NCBI GenBank assembly: GCA_016708875.1
Contig: JADJFA010000004.1
Span: 310,001 to 374,000 of the forward strand
Length of the DNA stretch: 64,000 nt
Reading direction: 5' to 3'
Source: Lewinellaceae bacterium
GTDB taxonomy: Bacteria > Bacteroidota > Bacteroidia > Chitinophagales > Saprospiraceae
The notes beneath the pieces were generated by a model. That model was not told the origin of the DNA, made no database searches, and was given only the letters and a program-made list of their open reading frames with translations. Shown here piece after piece: positions 26,501 through 35,268 of this stretch. The translations under genes and the position numbers were made by a program. Each line of letters starts with the position of its first letter. The stretch's first letter is position 1.

Positions 26501-29500
26501 AACGGACTTCGTGAAAACGACCGACCCATACGATTGCTGTAGTAGCATGTATCTGCCCGATGTTTTGGTAGTGGATGATTGCTCTCGAATCAACAACGTA
26601 AAAGCACAAATTATCATCAGAGATCCATTCACAAATGTGATCATCAATGTTATAGAAGTGGGCGGCGGGCTGTTCAATTTCCCGGGAAATCCGGCCAATG
26701 ATCCAGACACGCTCGCATCTTTCAACCTCACGCCTTGCGTCCCTGTTGGGGTGCATACGGTGCGGTACATCGCGCAAGACGCTTGTGGCAATATCGGCAC
26801 CTGTGAGTTTGAACTTACGGTTATAGACTACGCCCCACCTGTTGCAGCATGTGACGAAACGACCGTTGTAGCCATCGGCAAAGACGACCCGAACGACTGT
26901 TATTATGCAAACTTTGCAAATTGTGAGTTCGCAGGGGTGACATGGGTCAAGGCGACCACTTTTGATGACGGCTCTTACGACGAATGCAGCGAGGTGAAGT
27001 TCACCATCAGAAGGGCCGCGCCATACAGCGATTGCATTAACGACCTTGACGGTTGCGAATTTTCCACAGCAACCGCCGAATTGGACTCTATTAAATTCTA
27101 TTGTTGCGAAGTCGGCACAGAGTTGATGGTCATCCTGCGGGAGTACCAATGTAACATAGACGGGACGATTTCGACCTATCCTGATGGCACCCCGATCTTC
27201 AACGAGTGCCAGGTAAAAGTGCAGGTACAAGACAAACTAAGGCCTCTTTGCGAAACGCCTTTCAACGTCACGGTCAATTGCGAAAACTTTGACCCAAGCC
27301 TTTGGACGTATGGCAAGCCAAATGTTTATGACAATTGCTGTCTCGACACCTCTTATCACTATCAGGGACAAAAAGGATTGACACACTCAGTCAATTACAG
27401 CTTGTTTGACTCCGTATGCAACAAAGGCACCATTACCCGTACATTCAAGGTGTATGATTGTCATGGAAACAGTGCACAATGCACCCAGCGCATTTTCGTA
27501 ACCTACGAACAGGATTATTTCGTAAAATTCCCGAACGATGTTATTGTGTATCAATGCGACGGCACGGGGCTGTATGGTGAGCCACAACTCTTTGGGGAAG
27601 ACTGCGAGCTATTGGGGATAAATTATGAAGATCAGATTTTTACGGTTGTTCCTGATGCTTGCTATAAAATCGAGCGCACCTGGAGTATCATCAACTGGTG
27701 CACCTACAACCCGAATCTGGACTGCATTTATGTACCCAACCCAAATCCGCATACGAACGGTAACCATGTCAGTAACCTGCCAGGGCCAGTCGTTTCCGCT
27801 TGCGGTACAGTAGGCTCCTGGGCGCCAACAGTTGTCAAAATCAATCCAACCGACCCGGTAGCGACTAACTATTGTACCTTCTGGGACCAAAATGCGAACT
27901 GCTACAAGTACAAGCAGATCATTAAAATCATTGATTCGGATGGGCCAATCATCGTATGCCCACCCAGCCCACAAAATTTCTGTGATCTGACAACCAACGA
28001 CCCGGAACTCTGGAACGAAAGTTACTGGTGGGATCCCCGTAGCCAATCGCACGACCTCTGTGAAGGGAATGTTGATCTGAACGTTTCGGCTACGGATTTC
28101 TGCTCTGGCGCAAACCTGACTATCCGTTACCTGCTCTTCCTTGACCTTGACGGCGCTGGGGGTATGGAAACCGTTGTGAGCAGCACGAATCCGCCTGCAC
28201 CTGGCACGGTCAACTATGGCAACGCCAATACGCCCAATTTCTCCGGGGGTGTCCCGCGCCAGTTCGACCATAGAGCAGTAAGCCCTAACCAGAAGTACCG
28301 CTTCGCCGTGCAGACCAACGTGAATGGCACAAGCCTAGGCGCATCAGTACGGTTGAATACAGTAGCCTCGCCAGCAACTTATGTTGAGCCAGAATTGCCT
28401 TACGGGACCCATAAAATCAAGTGGATAGCATCCGACGGCTGCGGCAATGAAAGTGTGTGCGAGTACGAATTCGTAGTAAAAGATTGCAAATCACCTACGA
28501 TTGTATGTATGAATGGTTTGACAGGCAATTTGATGCAAACAGGTATGATCTCGCTTTTTGCCAGTGACTTCCTGCTCCATGCTGAAGACAACTGCACCGC
28601 AGCCGACGACCTTCTTTTCGCGCTCAAAAAATGTGACGACCCAACTGCAGGATTCCCGGTAGATGGAAACGGCAACCCTTCGATCAGTCTCACATTTGAC
28701 TGCACAGAACTTGGTACGCAATGTATAGAACTCTGGGCGCAGGATGCCTTTGGCAATGCGGATTATTGCGAGACTTATATGATTATCCAAGACAATGGTG
28801 ACAACTGTGGAGCCGGGTCGGCAACAGTAGCAGGCTTGCTAAAAACGGAGATGAGCGATGGATTGGAAGAAACCGACGTAGAACTCGCTGGCCCAACGTT
28901 CAATCTGTTTGATATGACGGATCAAGAAGGCCAATATACATTTAGCAATGCGGTGCCAATGCACGCCGACTACACCATCACACCAACCAAAGACGATAAC
29001 CCGCTAAACGGGGTAACGACCTACGATTTGGTGTTGATCAGCAAACACATCCTGGGGGTTGAGCCGTTCACTTCGCCTTACAAGATGATTGCCGCCGATG
29101 CGAACAGGTCAGGGAGCATCACCACGTTTGACATGGTGGAATTGCGCAAACTGATTCTGGGCATTTACACAGATTTGCCTGAGAACGACAGCTGGCGCTT
29201 TGTAGACAAGTCCTTCGCATTCCCTAACATGGCAAACCCATTCCAAACGGCTTTCCCGGAAACGAAAACCGTAGCGGACATACAGGCGCATGCCATGGAC
29301 GACAATTTTGTAGCCATCAAAATAGGTGACGTGAACAGTACGGCTATCGCCAATTCTCTGATGAGTTCCGATGAGCGTACAAGCAGCACCCTCCTCTTCG
29401 ATGTACAAGATCGCACAGTTAAGGCTGGGGAAGTATTTGAAGTGAAGTTCAAAGCGGCCGAAAAGGTTGTTGGTTATCAGTTTACCTTGAATTACAACGA

Positions 29501-30047
29501 TTTAGAGTTGGCCGACATCGTACCTGGTCCTGGCATGAAAGCCGACAACTTCGCAACTTTTGCTGGCGAAAACGCGCTGACAAGTTCTTTTGATGGTGCG
29601 CAACAAGCGGAATTCACCTTGAAATTCAAGGCCAAAAAAGCGGGCGAATTGAACAAGATGATCAGCGTGTCTAGCCGCATCACTAAAGCAGAGGGTTACC
29701 AAGTCAATCCGGCTGCCGAACAAACGACCAGACTTGACATTGCACTCCGGTTCAATGGAAAAGAAGGCAGTACGATTAACGGTGTGGGCTTTGAATTGTA
29801 TCAAAACCAACCCAACCCGTTTGTGAACCGCACCCTGGTAGGCTTCCACTTGCCAGATGCCGCAACGGCTACGCTTTCAGTGTTCGATCAGTCTGGTCGG
29901 TTGGTGTTCTCTCAAAAAGGTGATTTCCCCAAAGGGTACAATTCTATCCCGTTGGAAAAATCCTTGCTAAATACAGCAGGCGCCCTGTTCTATAAACTGG
30001 AAACAGCGAATGATAGTGCGACAAAAACGATGATACAATTGAAGTAA
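23568..30047 (+). CDS. Giant T9SS surface protein with HYR, P-domain, dockerin- and cohesin-like modules
   Basis: 2159 residues with no break. In order: signal peptide (about 1-26, ending AQLIAQ); a CUB-like beta region (about 27-165); HYR-type modules, the first at about 275 (PPSITCPANTTINLQPG), recurring in diverged, Cys-rich form to about 1780; a proprotein-convertase P-like domain (about 640-790: LPLNATVQDVDVRVKISG... NGNWVIRVSNDAGF); a dockerin-like pair of Ca-binding repeats (about 1812-1866: TYDLVLISKHILG and DANRSGSITTFDMVELRK); a cohesin-like domain (about 1940-2065: GEVFEVKFKAAEKVVGYQFT); and a T9SS type A tail from about 2074 (FELYQNQPNPFVNRT). It is probably exported to the cell surface for adhesion or matrix formation. 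Dockerin and cohesin in one chain could allow self-assembly. Confidence 0.9.
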   Translation: MKKSNFQFILSMAVWWTFACAQLIAQSNVNLAANGNTVGSIFTIAPPTDHFFNFFDFGGAELNYNNGTNTSITFLPSNPATHRIQVSFNAFGLEAGFDAFYIFNSNTVGVNQIPGPQGATFSGFPAGNWQSINPGTVTANSGIASVGDNATGALSFQFRSDNSVSAAGWNAIVRQVPNANCTMTAPKTQTVNSGAGSTSSFVNVNTPLPTFSPIGSNVGYQLQYRINGGLPTVVSDASKTMIPTPVGENVIMWELIEPLGGGIIASGVQIIKVIDNTPPSITCPANTTINLQPGLQVSDKFSYQVSSTDNCMASKVGQVNQPVDFNNGQAGIMFDVSNLSSSILTLTEFGPSLDTGIWPIEIYYTTNLGSLSGLENLPIAWTLAGKHTVTSTGPAIGTPISGFAITIPAGETRGIYITSSTGVPINFTDGIRQTGDGILRVSSNQGVGNAYPFGTTFSKKSYNGYVKYAVPADNPVVQLSGIPSGGTYPIGTTTNVFSCTDASGNVATSSFTVTVQGMQADAGLICNDLLQVSLDINCTATLQADDILEGGPYIYANMIVEIDKTPPYLNGPWLPAVLGPADVGKSYGVRVRDFTNGEECTGQINVVDLLDPALDCTPTPFVLPCNFSTDPLFSDVVTMTMRFKATLPADNTANGGQTISVPIPVSLPLNATVQDVDVRVKISGPTFSGNLLIEAESPATTPVILWDHVNVPPCLLAPLFVQFDQQGTGFFTCSNYTTDQCAIPQNTPDLLSDFNGEQVNGNWVIRVSNDAGFNPAVIERVELLITMTGTFGAGFPNGVSPADVIPNGNQSYIVPAPLIDACSDVELTYIDTEFPQDCTTGLTTIIHRRWQATDASGNQATCIQQIDLLRPTLRDVTLPPDYDGIDPPFIVFDCSDAYPTPDWIEGQGLQGYPYVFNAIDGCNTIHSEFEDKAVWTCDGAYNINREWSIIDHCTGQFLLHTQIIRIIDNTGPTFIDCPTDFVKTTDPYDCCSSMYLPDVLVVDDCSRINNVKAQIIIRDPFTNVIINVIEVGGGLFNFPGNPANDPDTLASFNLTPCVPVGVHTVRYIAQDACGNIGTCEFELTVIDYAPPVAACDETTVVAIGKDDPNDCYYANFANCEFAGVTWVKATTFDDGSYDECSEVKFTIRRAAPYSDCINDLDGCEFSTATAELDSIKFYCCEVGTELMVILREYQCNIDGTISTYPDGTPIFNECQVKVQVQDKLRPLCETPFNVTVNCENFDPSLWTYGKPNVYDNCCLDTSYHYQGQKGLTHSVNYSLFDSVCNKGTITRTFKVYDCHGNSAQCTQRIFVTYEQDYFVKFPNDVIVYQCDGTGLYGEPQLFGEDCELLGINYEDQIFTVVPDACYKIERTWSIINWCTYNPNLDCIYVPNPNPHTNGNHVSNLPGPVVSACGTVGSWAPTVVKINPTDPVATNYCTFWDQNANCYKYKQIIKIIDSDGPIIVCPPSPQNFCDLTTNDPELWNESYWWDPRSQSHDLCEGNVDLNVSATDFCSGANLTIRYLLFLDLDGAGGMETVVSSTNPPAPGTVNYGNANTPNFSGGVPRQFDHRAVSPNQKYRFAVQTNVNGTSLGASVRLNTVASPATYVEPELPYGTHKIKWIASDGCGNESVCEYEFVVKDCKSPTIVCMNGLTGNLMQTGMISLFASDFLLHAEDNCTAADDLLFALKKCDDPTAGFPVDGNGNPSISLTFDCTELGTQCIELWAQDAFGNADYCETYMIIQDNGDNCGAGSATVAGLLKTEMSDGLEETDVELAGPTFNLFDMTDQEGQYTFSNAVPMHADYTITPTKDDNPLNGVTTYDLVLISKHILGVEPFTSPYKMIAADANRSGSITTFDMVELRKLILGIYTDLPENDSWRFVDKSFAFPNMANPFQTAFPETKTVADIQAHAMDDNFVAIKIGDVNSTAIANSLMSSDERTSSTLLFDVQDRTVKAGEVFEVKFKAAEKVVGYQFTLNYNDLELADIVPGPGMKADNFATFAGENALTSSFDGAQQAEFTLKFKAKKAGELNKMISVSSRITKAEGYQVNPAAEQTTRLDIALRFNGKEGSTINGVGFELYQNQPNPFVNRTLVGFHLPDAATATLSVFDQSGRLVFSQKGDFPKGYNSIPLEKSLLNTAGALFYKLETANDSATKTMIQLK

Positions 30048-30052
30048 GAGAT

Positions 30053-30138
30053 GGTGATCTGTAGATGTGGGGATTTGGGGATTCGAGTACCCAAGCATGA
30101 GCGCTCGAATAACCAAATCCCCACCTCCTCAAATCACC
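30053..30138. repeat. 35-bp imperfect inverted repeat behind the giant gene
   Basis: Arms 30053-30087 and 30104-30138 pair 29/35 with a 16-base loop, starting five bases after the stop codon. The arm contains GTGGGGATTTGGGGATTCG; a close single copy (GTGGATTTGGGGATTCG) occurs near 51417-51436. Confidence 0.8.
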
Positions 30139-30368
30139 AACAAAATTGACGAAAAGTTGCTCTTTTCTGCAGTCGTGGGCGCCCCAAAAAGTTGGGGCGC
30201 TCATGGCTCAAACTTAGAGTGCATGAAAATATTCAAGAACAGTTAGAACGGATTTCAAACTTACAAGTACAAGACATCATTTTGCCCCTTCCCTTCAGGG
30301 CGCGCTTTAATCCATTCTTAAATTTAATCTTCCTTCCGTTCTAATCTCCCGGTTCAATCTTATGACAA

Positions 30369-30406
30369 GCGGTCAGGCAGCAAAAGTGCTGTCTGGCCGC
30401 TTTTTT
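30369..30406 (+). terminator. Intrinsic terminator
   Basis: 13-nt arms (30369-30381, 30388-30400) pair 11/13 with loop AAAAGT, followed by TTTTTT. This is a normal rho-independent terminator for plus-strand transcription from the giant-protein operon or a small RNA. Confidence 0.85.
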
Positions 30407-30415
30407 ATTACAGGA

Positions 30416-30487
30416 TTTACACGATTGATTTGATTGATACGATTAAGCATCCACTTTTAATCGTATCAATCAAATCAATCGTGTAAA
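30416..30487. repeat. Perfect 30-bp inverted repeat, GATTGAT-type arms
   Basis: Arms 30416-30445 and 30458-30487 are exact complements with a 12-base loop. The arms consist of ATTGATTTGATTGAT-like units, also seen at 53643-53707. The right side runs on, in similar repeats, into the stop codon of the convergent hydrolase gene (30502). Confidence 0.95.
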
Positions 30488-30501
30488 TTGTATCAATCGA
30501 A

Positions 30502-31365
30502 TCAATCCTGTCTCAAAAATTCCAAAACCTCCCGCACCACCATCTTATCCTGCATCCGGTGCCCTAAACCTTCAGTCTGCAAGAAACGGCAACCCCAGGA
30601 TTCGGCAATGGCAAGGCCTTCAGACACAGGGGCTACTTCGTCGTCAAGGTCATGCAGCACAAAACCTTCCACGTCCAAAAGATCGGCAGCTTTTTTGCAT
30701 ACGGAATATTCCTCTATTGGCTGACCACTTCGACGCTCAATATAGCGAAACAAGGCTTTAAGCACAGATTCGTTTGCGCCCAAAATTTGAGCAAAATCGT
30801 GAAGAACACGCGTAGATTCAGCGAAAGAAGCCATTACGGCCATTTTTTTGGGGCGTTTTGTCCCTAATACCGCAAGGCTCATCACGGCTGCTGCTGCCCC
30901 TAGCGAGTGTCCCACGATCGCGTATGGCGCTTCATTTTCTGAAATAAATTTTTTGATGGTGCGACTATACAACAGCACGTTGAGCAGTTGCCCTTCTGAG
31001 CGGCCACTGGCAGGCGCATCGAAGGCTTGAACCCTGAAGCCCGCATCTATTGCTGCCCGAATGTACTTATGCCAACGGGCGGCATTGGATTCCCAGCCAT
31101 GAAGAAATAGTACTGTGGGGGCATCTGGCTCGGAGGATTCCCAGAAATAGCAGCGAATACTTAGTCCTTCCATACGAAAGGTAGCATGGGTGGCTGTTGC
31201 CAAAAATGCGCTGTCTTTTTCGCGTACGGGCAGGCGTTTCGGAGTACAGAAAATTCTAAAAGCCACCCGGCCAGCCAGCGAGGGCGATACAGCGGCAAGC
31301 GCGTTGAGCATCTTGCCTACCCGGCGTATTTTTTTGAGCGTCGGTTCGGGATATTTGGTTGTCAT
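30502..31365 (-). CDS. Alpha/beta hydrolase
   Basis: 287 residues, cytoplasmic, no signal. Oxyanion region VLFLHGWESNAARW (about 86-99); nucleophile elbow GHSLG with Ser154; acid Asp in HDLDDEVAP (about 243-251); His in GLGHRMQD near the end. The catalytic triad is complete. It resembles esterases/lipases of the AB hydrolase_1/6 families; substrate unknown. The last codons lie in GATTGATTC-type repeat DNA. Convergent with the giant-protein operon. Confidence 0.85.
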   Translation of the reverse strand: MTTKYPEPTLKKIRRVGKMLNALAAVSPSLAGRVAFRIFCTPKRLPVREKDSAFLATATHATFRMEGLSIRCYFWESSEPDAPTVLFLHGWESNAARWHKYIRAAIDAGFRVQAFDAPASGRSEGQLLNVLLYSRTIKKFISENEAPYAIVGHSLGAAAAVMSLAVLGTKRPKKMAVMASFAESTRVLHDFAQILGANESVLKALFRYIERRSGQPIEEYSVCKKAADLLDVEGFVLHDLDDEVAPVSEGLAIAESWGCRFLQTEGLGHRMQDKMVVREVLEFLRQD

Positions 31366-31421
31366 AGCATCTTTAGGTCATTGGGAGGATTAAGGTTACA
31401 GTTGACTCATTGCCGTAAATT

Positions 31422-31470
31422 CCATTTACCAATCACCATTTACCAGTCACCAACCACCATTTACCACTTA
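31422..31470 (+). repeat. 14-nt tandem repeat at the glycosyltransferase stop codon
   Basis: Units of CCATTTACCAATCA: two full copies, a half unit, and another near-copy. On the minus strand the stop codon of the glycosyltransferase (31461-31463) lies inside the last unit, so the repeat abuts the end of the gene. Confidence 0.8.
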
Positions 31471-32584
31471 ATAAGGCTCATCAATTTCTTCGCGTTTTCG
31501 GCATTGGAAAATTCGAGTTCCAGCACTGCGCGCCGCTCGGCTATTTTCCCTTGCTCGAAGGGTATGTTGATGAGCGCCTCTATGGTTTGGCGAATGGCTG
31601 CTGCCGAGTTGCGGACATAACACAGTTTAGCGAGGCCCGTGCCGCGTACCATGTGATCGTTGACAATGCAAAAGCGGCCACGAAAAAGTGCGTTTATGAG
31701 CTGAGTTTTACCCCCGAAGATTGAGACGAGACCAGGAGATTAATTTGGGCATTCGCCAGTAGGCTGTTCATCTCCGCTTCATCGGGGTTTTCTACCAAAC
31801 GGATGTGTTCTTTCCCTGAAACCAGTTCACGCAACTGCTCAGATGGCGCCATACCTGCAATGACAAAAGGTATGTCAAAATCTTTAAACACCTCCTCCAC
31901 AAGCCAAATGGCGGCGAGGTCGTTGTCTGGCACACTGAGCTTGCCATGAAACAGCACATATTCTCCTCGTCCCAATTGGCTTTCTACCACCGTGTTTGGA
32001 TGAAAGGCGGGAATGTAATAAGTATTGGCCTTGAGCGCTCGATAATAGGCTTCATCAGTGCCTGATATGGTAATGATCTCGTCGGCATGGAGCAGCACCT
32101 TTGGCTCAATACGCTGAAGTTTGATACTTTCAGAAAAGTAATAAGCTTTTTCAAGCGGTGCGGTAGCCGGGGTGAGTTCGGAAAGGCTCTCGTAGTATTG
32201 CCATTCTATGTTGTGCATTCGCAAAAGTTTTTGGCGACTGCGAATACTCGGATGCCAGATAAGACCAGCGGTGTGCATTCCCTCGAACAAAATTGGATGC
32301 TGATCCTTGCGCAGGCGCTTTAGAAGGGCACTACTTTGGCGGGTGCGCATAATAAAAGGAAGCAGGCTCAGTTGGTAGAACAAAGAGCGACTTCGTTTGT
32401 AATAGTATATCTCGTGGCAGTAGTTGGCGAGTTCGGGCTGAGGGGTACGGTCGCCGTACTGGTAGCAGTGGAGAATGACTTTGACCCCTTGGGCATGAAG
32501 GGCTTTAATTTGATTGAAAATAACGATGACCCCTCCATAATTGGCTGGGTAAGGGATATCAAAAGAAACGATGTGGAGAAACAT
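31461..32584 (-). CDS. Glycosyltransferase (group 1-like), one frameshift
   Basis: The N-terminal part from 32584 (MFLHIVSFDIPYPANYGGVI) includes GMHTAGLIWH, LLRMHNIEWQYYE, ADEIITISGTDEAYYR and EYVLFHGKLSVPDNDLAAIWL. The frame breaks near 31712, where one A seems lost (CTCAAGCTC expected), and the tail follows in the next frame (KLINALFRGRFCIVNDHMVRGTGLAKLC... NAKKLMSLIKW). Joined length is about 374 residues. The GGV near the N-terminus and the C-terminal Rossmann half fit GT-B enzymes making surface sugars. The donor and acceptor cannot be told. Confidence 0.82.
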
Positions 32585-32641
32585 GGGTCTGCGATGGGTT
32601 GGGCGAACAATTTTGGGCCGTCACTTTTCGACTCGGCGCAA

Positions 32642-32649
32642 CAAAGGTA
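32642..32649 (-). promoter_or_regulatory. -7 box (TACCTTTG) before the glycosyltransferase
   Basis: Exact TAnnTTTG on the minus strand, 57 bases before the ATG at 32584. No TTG at the usual -33 distance, so only the -7 element is supported. Confidence 0.4.
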
Positions 32650-32808
32650 GGATGTTTTTGCAGGAGGGAAGATGGCCTTAGAAACTGCGCGTATTGAAGA
32701 ATTTTCATTTTTGAAAAATATTTTTCTCCCTACACTTGATTATCGTTTACAGGTTCGCATACCTTAGGGAGATTTTTTGAACGCATACATTCACTAAACA
32801 TTTTGCTT

Positions 32809-33063
32809 ATGAATATCACTTTTGAGGAGCTCCGTCGCATCAAACACGCATTGCCACATGGTAGTGTGTCCAAAATCGCCCAAGAACTCAATATTGATGA
32901 ACAGACCGTGCGCAATTACTTCGGAGCGCATCAGTACAAAGACGGTGAAGTGGTGGAATTCCACCTCGAGCCAGGCCCGAACGGTGGCATTGTCCACATA
33001 GAAGACACAACTATCTTGGAACGCGCTCAGCAAATCCTCGCAGAGCAAAGCCAAGCCCACTAA
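32809..33063 (+). CDS. Small DNA-binding (helix-turn-helix) protein
   Basis: 84 residues from the ATG at 32809; a TTG at 32803 would add two residues. MNITFEELRRIKHALPHGSVSKIAQELNIDEQTVRNYFG is a clear helix-turn-helix (helix 2 VSKIAQEL, turn, recognition helix EQTVRNYF), followed by a basic/acidic strand region (GEVVEFHLEPGPNGGIVHIED) and a C-terminal helix. It is likely a small regulator, possibly nucleoid-associated. Followed by a terminator, so a single-gene transcript. Confidence 0.82.
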   Translation: MNITFEELRRIKHALPHGSVSKIAQELNIDEQTVRNYFGAHQYKDGEVVEFHLEPGPNGGIVHIEDTTILERAQQILAEQSQAH

Positions 33064-33131
33064 AAAAACAATTCTCAAACCACCCTCACTCAATTTTGCA
33101 ATACGTCCGCACCATTTTTGGCCGGGCGATT

Positions 33132-33173
33132 AAAAGGGAAACCGGCCTGAACATCGCGGTTTCCCTTTTCTTT
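33132..33173 (+). terminator. Intrinsic terminator after the HTH gene
   Basis: 13-nt perfect arms (33132-33144, 33157-33169; AAAAGGGAAACCG) with a 12-base loop and a T-rich tail (CTTTTG). It ends the HTH gene transcript 69 bases after its stop. Confidence 0.75.
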
Positions 33174-33189
33174 TGTCCTATATCTGCTT

Positions 33190-33762
33190 ATGAAAAACCT
33201 GATTCCTGCGCTCCTGCTTTTCTCAGCCATTTTTGCCTCCTGTGCCACTTCAAAACTTGATAAAGTCGCCGCGCAGCGGACCCTTCAAAATTTGAAAGAA
33301 CACGGCCTCGTCGTGTGGCTACCTGACTCCAAGCACCGCATCGAATTCTTTAAATCGAAAGGTTTGCACAAGGAAGCCGCACAAGAACAGGCCAAAGCAG
33401 AAAAGCAAAACCGCGAACTAATGAAGTTCTACAAAGAGCACTTCGATTTTTGTAAAGTATATTTCTATTACACCAGTCTCGAAGAAGACCTAAAAAACAA
33501 GCTCCCGGTTCTATTGAATGCAGAACTGCGCCCCGACCCCTCCATCTCCTTACCCAAAAAAGTGATCATTGGCGGTTTCTATTATAAAGATGGTCAGGAC
33601 AGTAACCCTTTCCCCATTCGTCATTTCAGGGTGGAAGATTCAAGTATCAAAATGAACCTGGTTTCTGAATCGCCCAGGCCTTTTTGGGCAAAAAAGAGTA
33701 CCAGAAAGGTTGACATCATTCGGCTGAACAACAAGTTGAAAAAGATGGCAAGCAGTTCTTAG
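33190..33762 (+). CDS. Lipoprotein, unknown
   Basis: 190 residues. Lipoprotein signal MKNLIPALLLFSAIFASC with the lipobox Cys18. The body has a charged helical section (AAQEQAKAEKQNRELMKFYKEHF) followed by strands (KVYFYYTSLEEDLKNKL; KKVIIGGFYYKDGQDSNPF). The last part is basic. No domain recognised. It lies between a terminator and the MFS transporter gene with 78 bases to the latter. Confidence 0.78.
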   Translation: MKNLIPALLLFSAIFASCATSKLDKVAAQRTLQNLKEHGLVVWLPDSKHRIEFFKSKGLHKEAAQEQAKAEKQNRELMKFYKEHFDFCKVYFYYTSLEEDLKNKLPVLLNAELRPDPSISLPKKVIIGGFYYKDGQDSNPFPIRHFRVEDSSIKMNLVSESPRPFWAKKSTRKVDIIRLNNKLKKMASSS

Positions 33763-33840
33763 AGCAGAATTCGTGAGGACTCATGTTGTTTTTCTAACAT
33801 TGCGGCGAAAATTTAAAAGCGAGATACCATCTTTTGAACA

Positions 33841-35079
33841 ATGTCTGAAAACACCTCCAACACTAAAATCCTCAACGCTGCTGTGGTGGTAGCCGCCCTT
33901 GGCTACTTTGTAGATATCTACGACCTCTTGCTCTTTGGCTTTGTCCGCGTGAAAAGCCTCACCGACCTTGGCTTCTCCGGCCAGGAGCTAACGGACAAAG
34001 GGCTTTCGCTCCAAAACTGGCAAATGTTCGGGATGCTCGTGGGAGGAATCCTTTGGGGGGTGCTGGGCGATAAGCGCGGACGCGTGCGGGTACTCTACTT
34101 TTCAATTGCCCTTTATTCTATTGCCAATATTCTCAACGGTTTCGCGACGGGTTACAACGATTATGCCTTTTATCGCTTCATCGCAGGTATTGGGCTGGCT
34201 GGCGAATTAGGGGCGGGTATAACACTCGTCGCCGAGGTGCTACCCAAACACAAACGCGGACTCGGCACCATGGTGGTGGCGAGCATTGGGCTTTCGGGCG
34301 CCCTGTTGGCTTGGGTAATCGAGCACTTTTTTCCCTGGCGCGAGTGCTATTTTATCGGTGGCGGCTTGGGTATTTTGCTCTTGGTGCTGCGTGTAAGTGT
34401 ATCGGAATCGGGCATGTTCAAGCAGGTACGACAGCAGCAACACATCAGCCGGGGCAATTTCTTCGCCTTGTTTACCAGTTGGGACAGGCTCTCCCGTTTT
34501 TTGCGCTGTATTTTTATCGGCACCTCAACCTGGTTTGTCATTGGGGTACTGGTTTTCTTTTCCCCGGAATTTGGGAAGGCGAAGGGTTTGGAAGGCATTC
34601 TGGCTTCCAACGCCATCGCTATTGCATATATCGGATTGATTTTGGGCGATTTAGCCTCAGGATTTCTAAGCCAACTCTTGCGGAGCCGTGTGAAGGTCAT
34701 GGCCATTTTCCTTTCGCTTGATGTGCTGGCGGTGCTTGGTTACCTTGCCTTGCCGTTTAGCAGCCCGGCAATGTTTTATCTCAGCCATTTTATACTGGGG
34801 TTCTCAGTTGGTTTTTGGGTGATTTTCGTGACCATAGGAGCGGAACAGTTTGGCACCAACTTGCGCTCTACCGTGGCAACCTCCGTACCCAATTTCGCGC
34901 GCGGGATGCAAGTGCCCATCAACGAATCGTTCAAATATCTGAAAGGGGCAGCAGTCACTGGCAGTGTCATCACCGCCGGATATATCGTAGGGGCCGTTTG
35001 CCTGAGCATCGCTTTTATTGCCCTGTGGGGCATGAAAGAAACGTTTGACCGGGATCTGGATTATGTGGAGGAGATTTGA
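33841..35079 (+). CDS. MFS transporter (metabolite:H+ symporter-like)
   Basis: 412 residues, about 12 membrane segments. N-terminal AALGYFVDIYDLLLFGFVRV has the Asp-x-x-D of sugar/metabolite symporters; loop 2-3 motif GDKRGRVRVL; TM5 motif ELGAGITLVAEVLPKHKRGLG. Family members take up organic acids, sugars or amino acids with protons. The substrate is not determinable. No obvious partner genes; convergent with the T9SS paralogue pair and separated from it by a shared terminator. Confidence 0.88.
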   Translation: MSENTSNTKILNAAVVVAALGYFVDIYDLLLFGFVRVKSLTDLGFSGQELTDKGLSLQNWQMFGMLVGGILWGVLGDKRGRVRVLYFSIALYSIANILNGFATGYNDYAFYRFIAGIGLAGELGAGITLVAEVLPKHKRGLGTMVVASIGLSGALLAWVIEHFFPWRECYFIGGGLGILLLVLRVSVSESGMFKQVRQQQHISRGNFFALFTSWDRLSRFLRCIFIGTSTWFVIGVLVFFSPEFGKAKGLEGILASNAIAIAYIGLILGDLASGFLSQLLRSRVKVMAIFLSLDVLAVLGYLALPFSSPAMFYLSHFILGFSVGFWVIFVTIGAEQFGTNLRSTVATSVPNFARGMQVPINESFKYLKGAAVTGSVITAGYIVGAVCLSIAFIALWGMKETFDRDLDYVEEI

Positions 35080-35204
35080 CAGAAGCACCAAAACATACGC
35101 GCCTTAGACGAGTACAAGTTCCGGTGTTACGCACCTCCAAAACACTTCAAACCGACCTTTCTACCGACGTTTTGGGTGCTACGCACCATTAAGGCCCAAA
35201 AAAG

Positions 35205-35240
35205 ACATGAGGCACCCCAAAAATTTGGGATGCCTCATGT
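35205..35240. terminator. Bidirectional terminator hairpin
   Basis: 17-nt arms (35205-35221, 35224-35240; ACATGAGGCA...) pair 16/17 with a 2-base loop. Read on the minus strand it is followed by CTTTTTT, a good terminator for the gene ending at 35269; on the plus strand it is followed by TTATAT. A weaker inverted repeat with GTGCTACGCACC-like arms lies at about 35123-35187. Confidence 0.8.
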
Positions 35241-35268
35241 TTATATCCTTAAGTTCTCGATGATTGAA

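Larger units (their letters stand above)
30048..30501. other. 454-base spacer with stacked hairpins
   Basis: It holds, in order, the inverted repeat at 30053-30138, a 9-bp GCGCCCCAA hairpin at 30179-30200, a featureless stretch (30205-30360), a terminator (30369-30406) and the perfect inverted repeat at 30416-30487. No protein gene is visible. The terminator lies more than 300 bases after the giant gene's stop, so the transcript has a long tail or a separate small RNA ends there. Confidence 0.6.

Noticed and set aside
26409..28271. Long minus-strand open frames (220-273 codons) opposite the giant gene
   Set aside because: No signal, domain or start context; they mirror the codon pattern of the Cys-rich giant protein and are antisense shadows.
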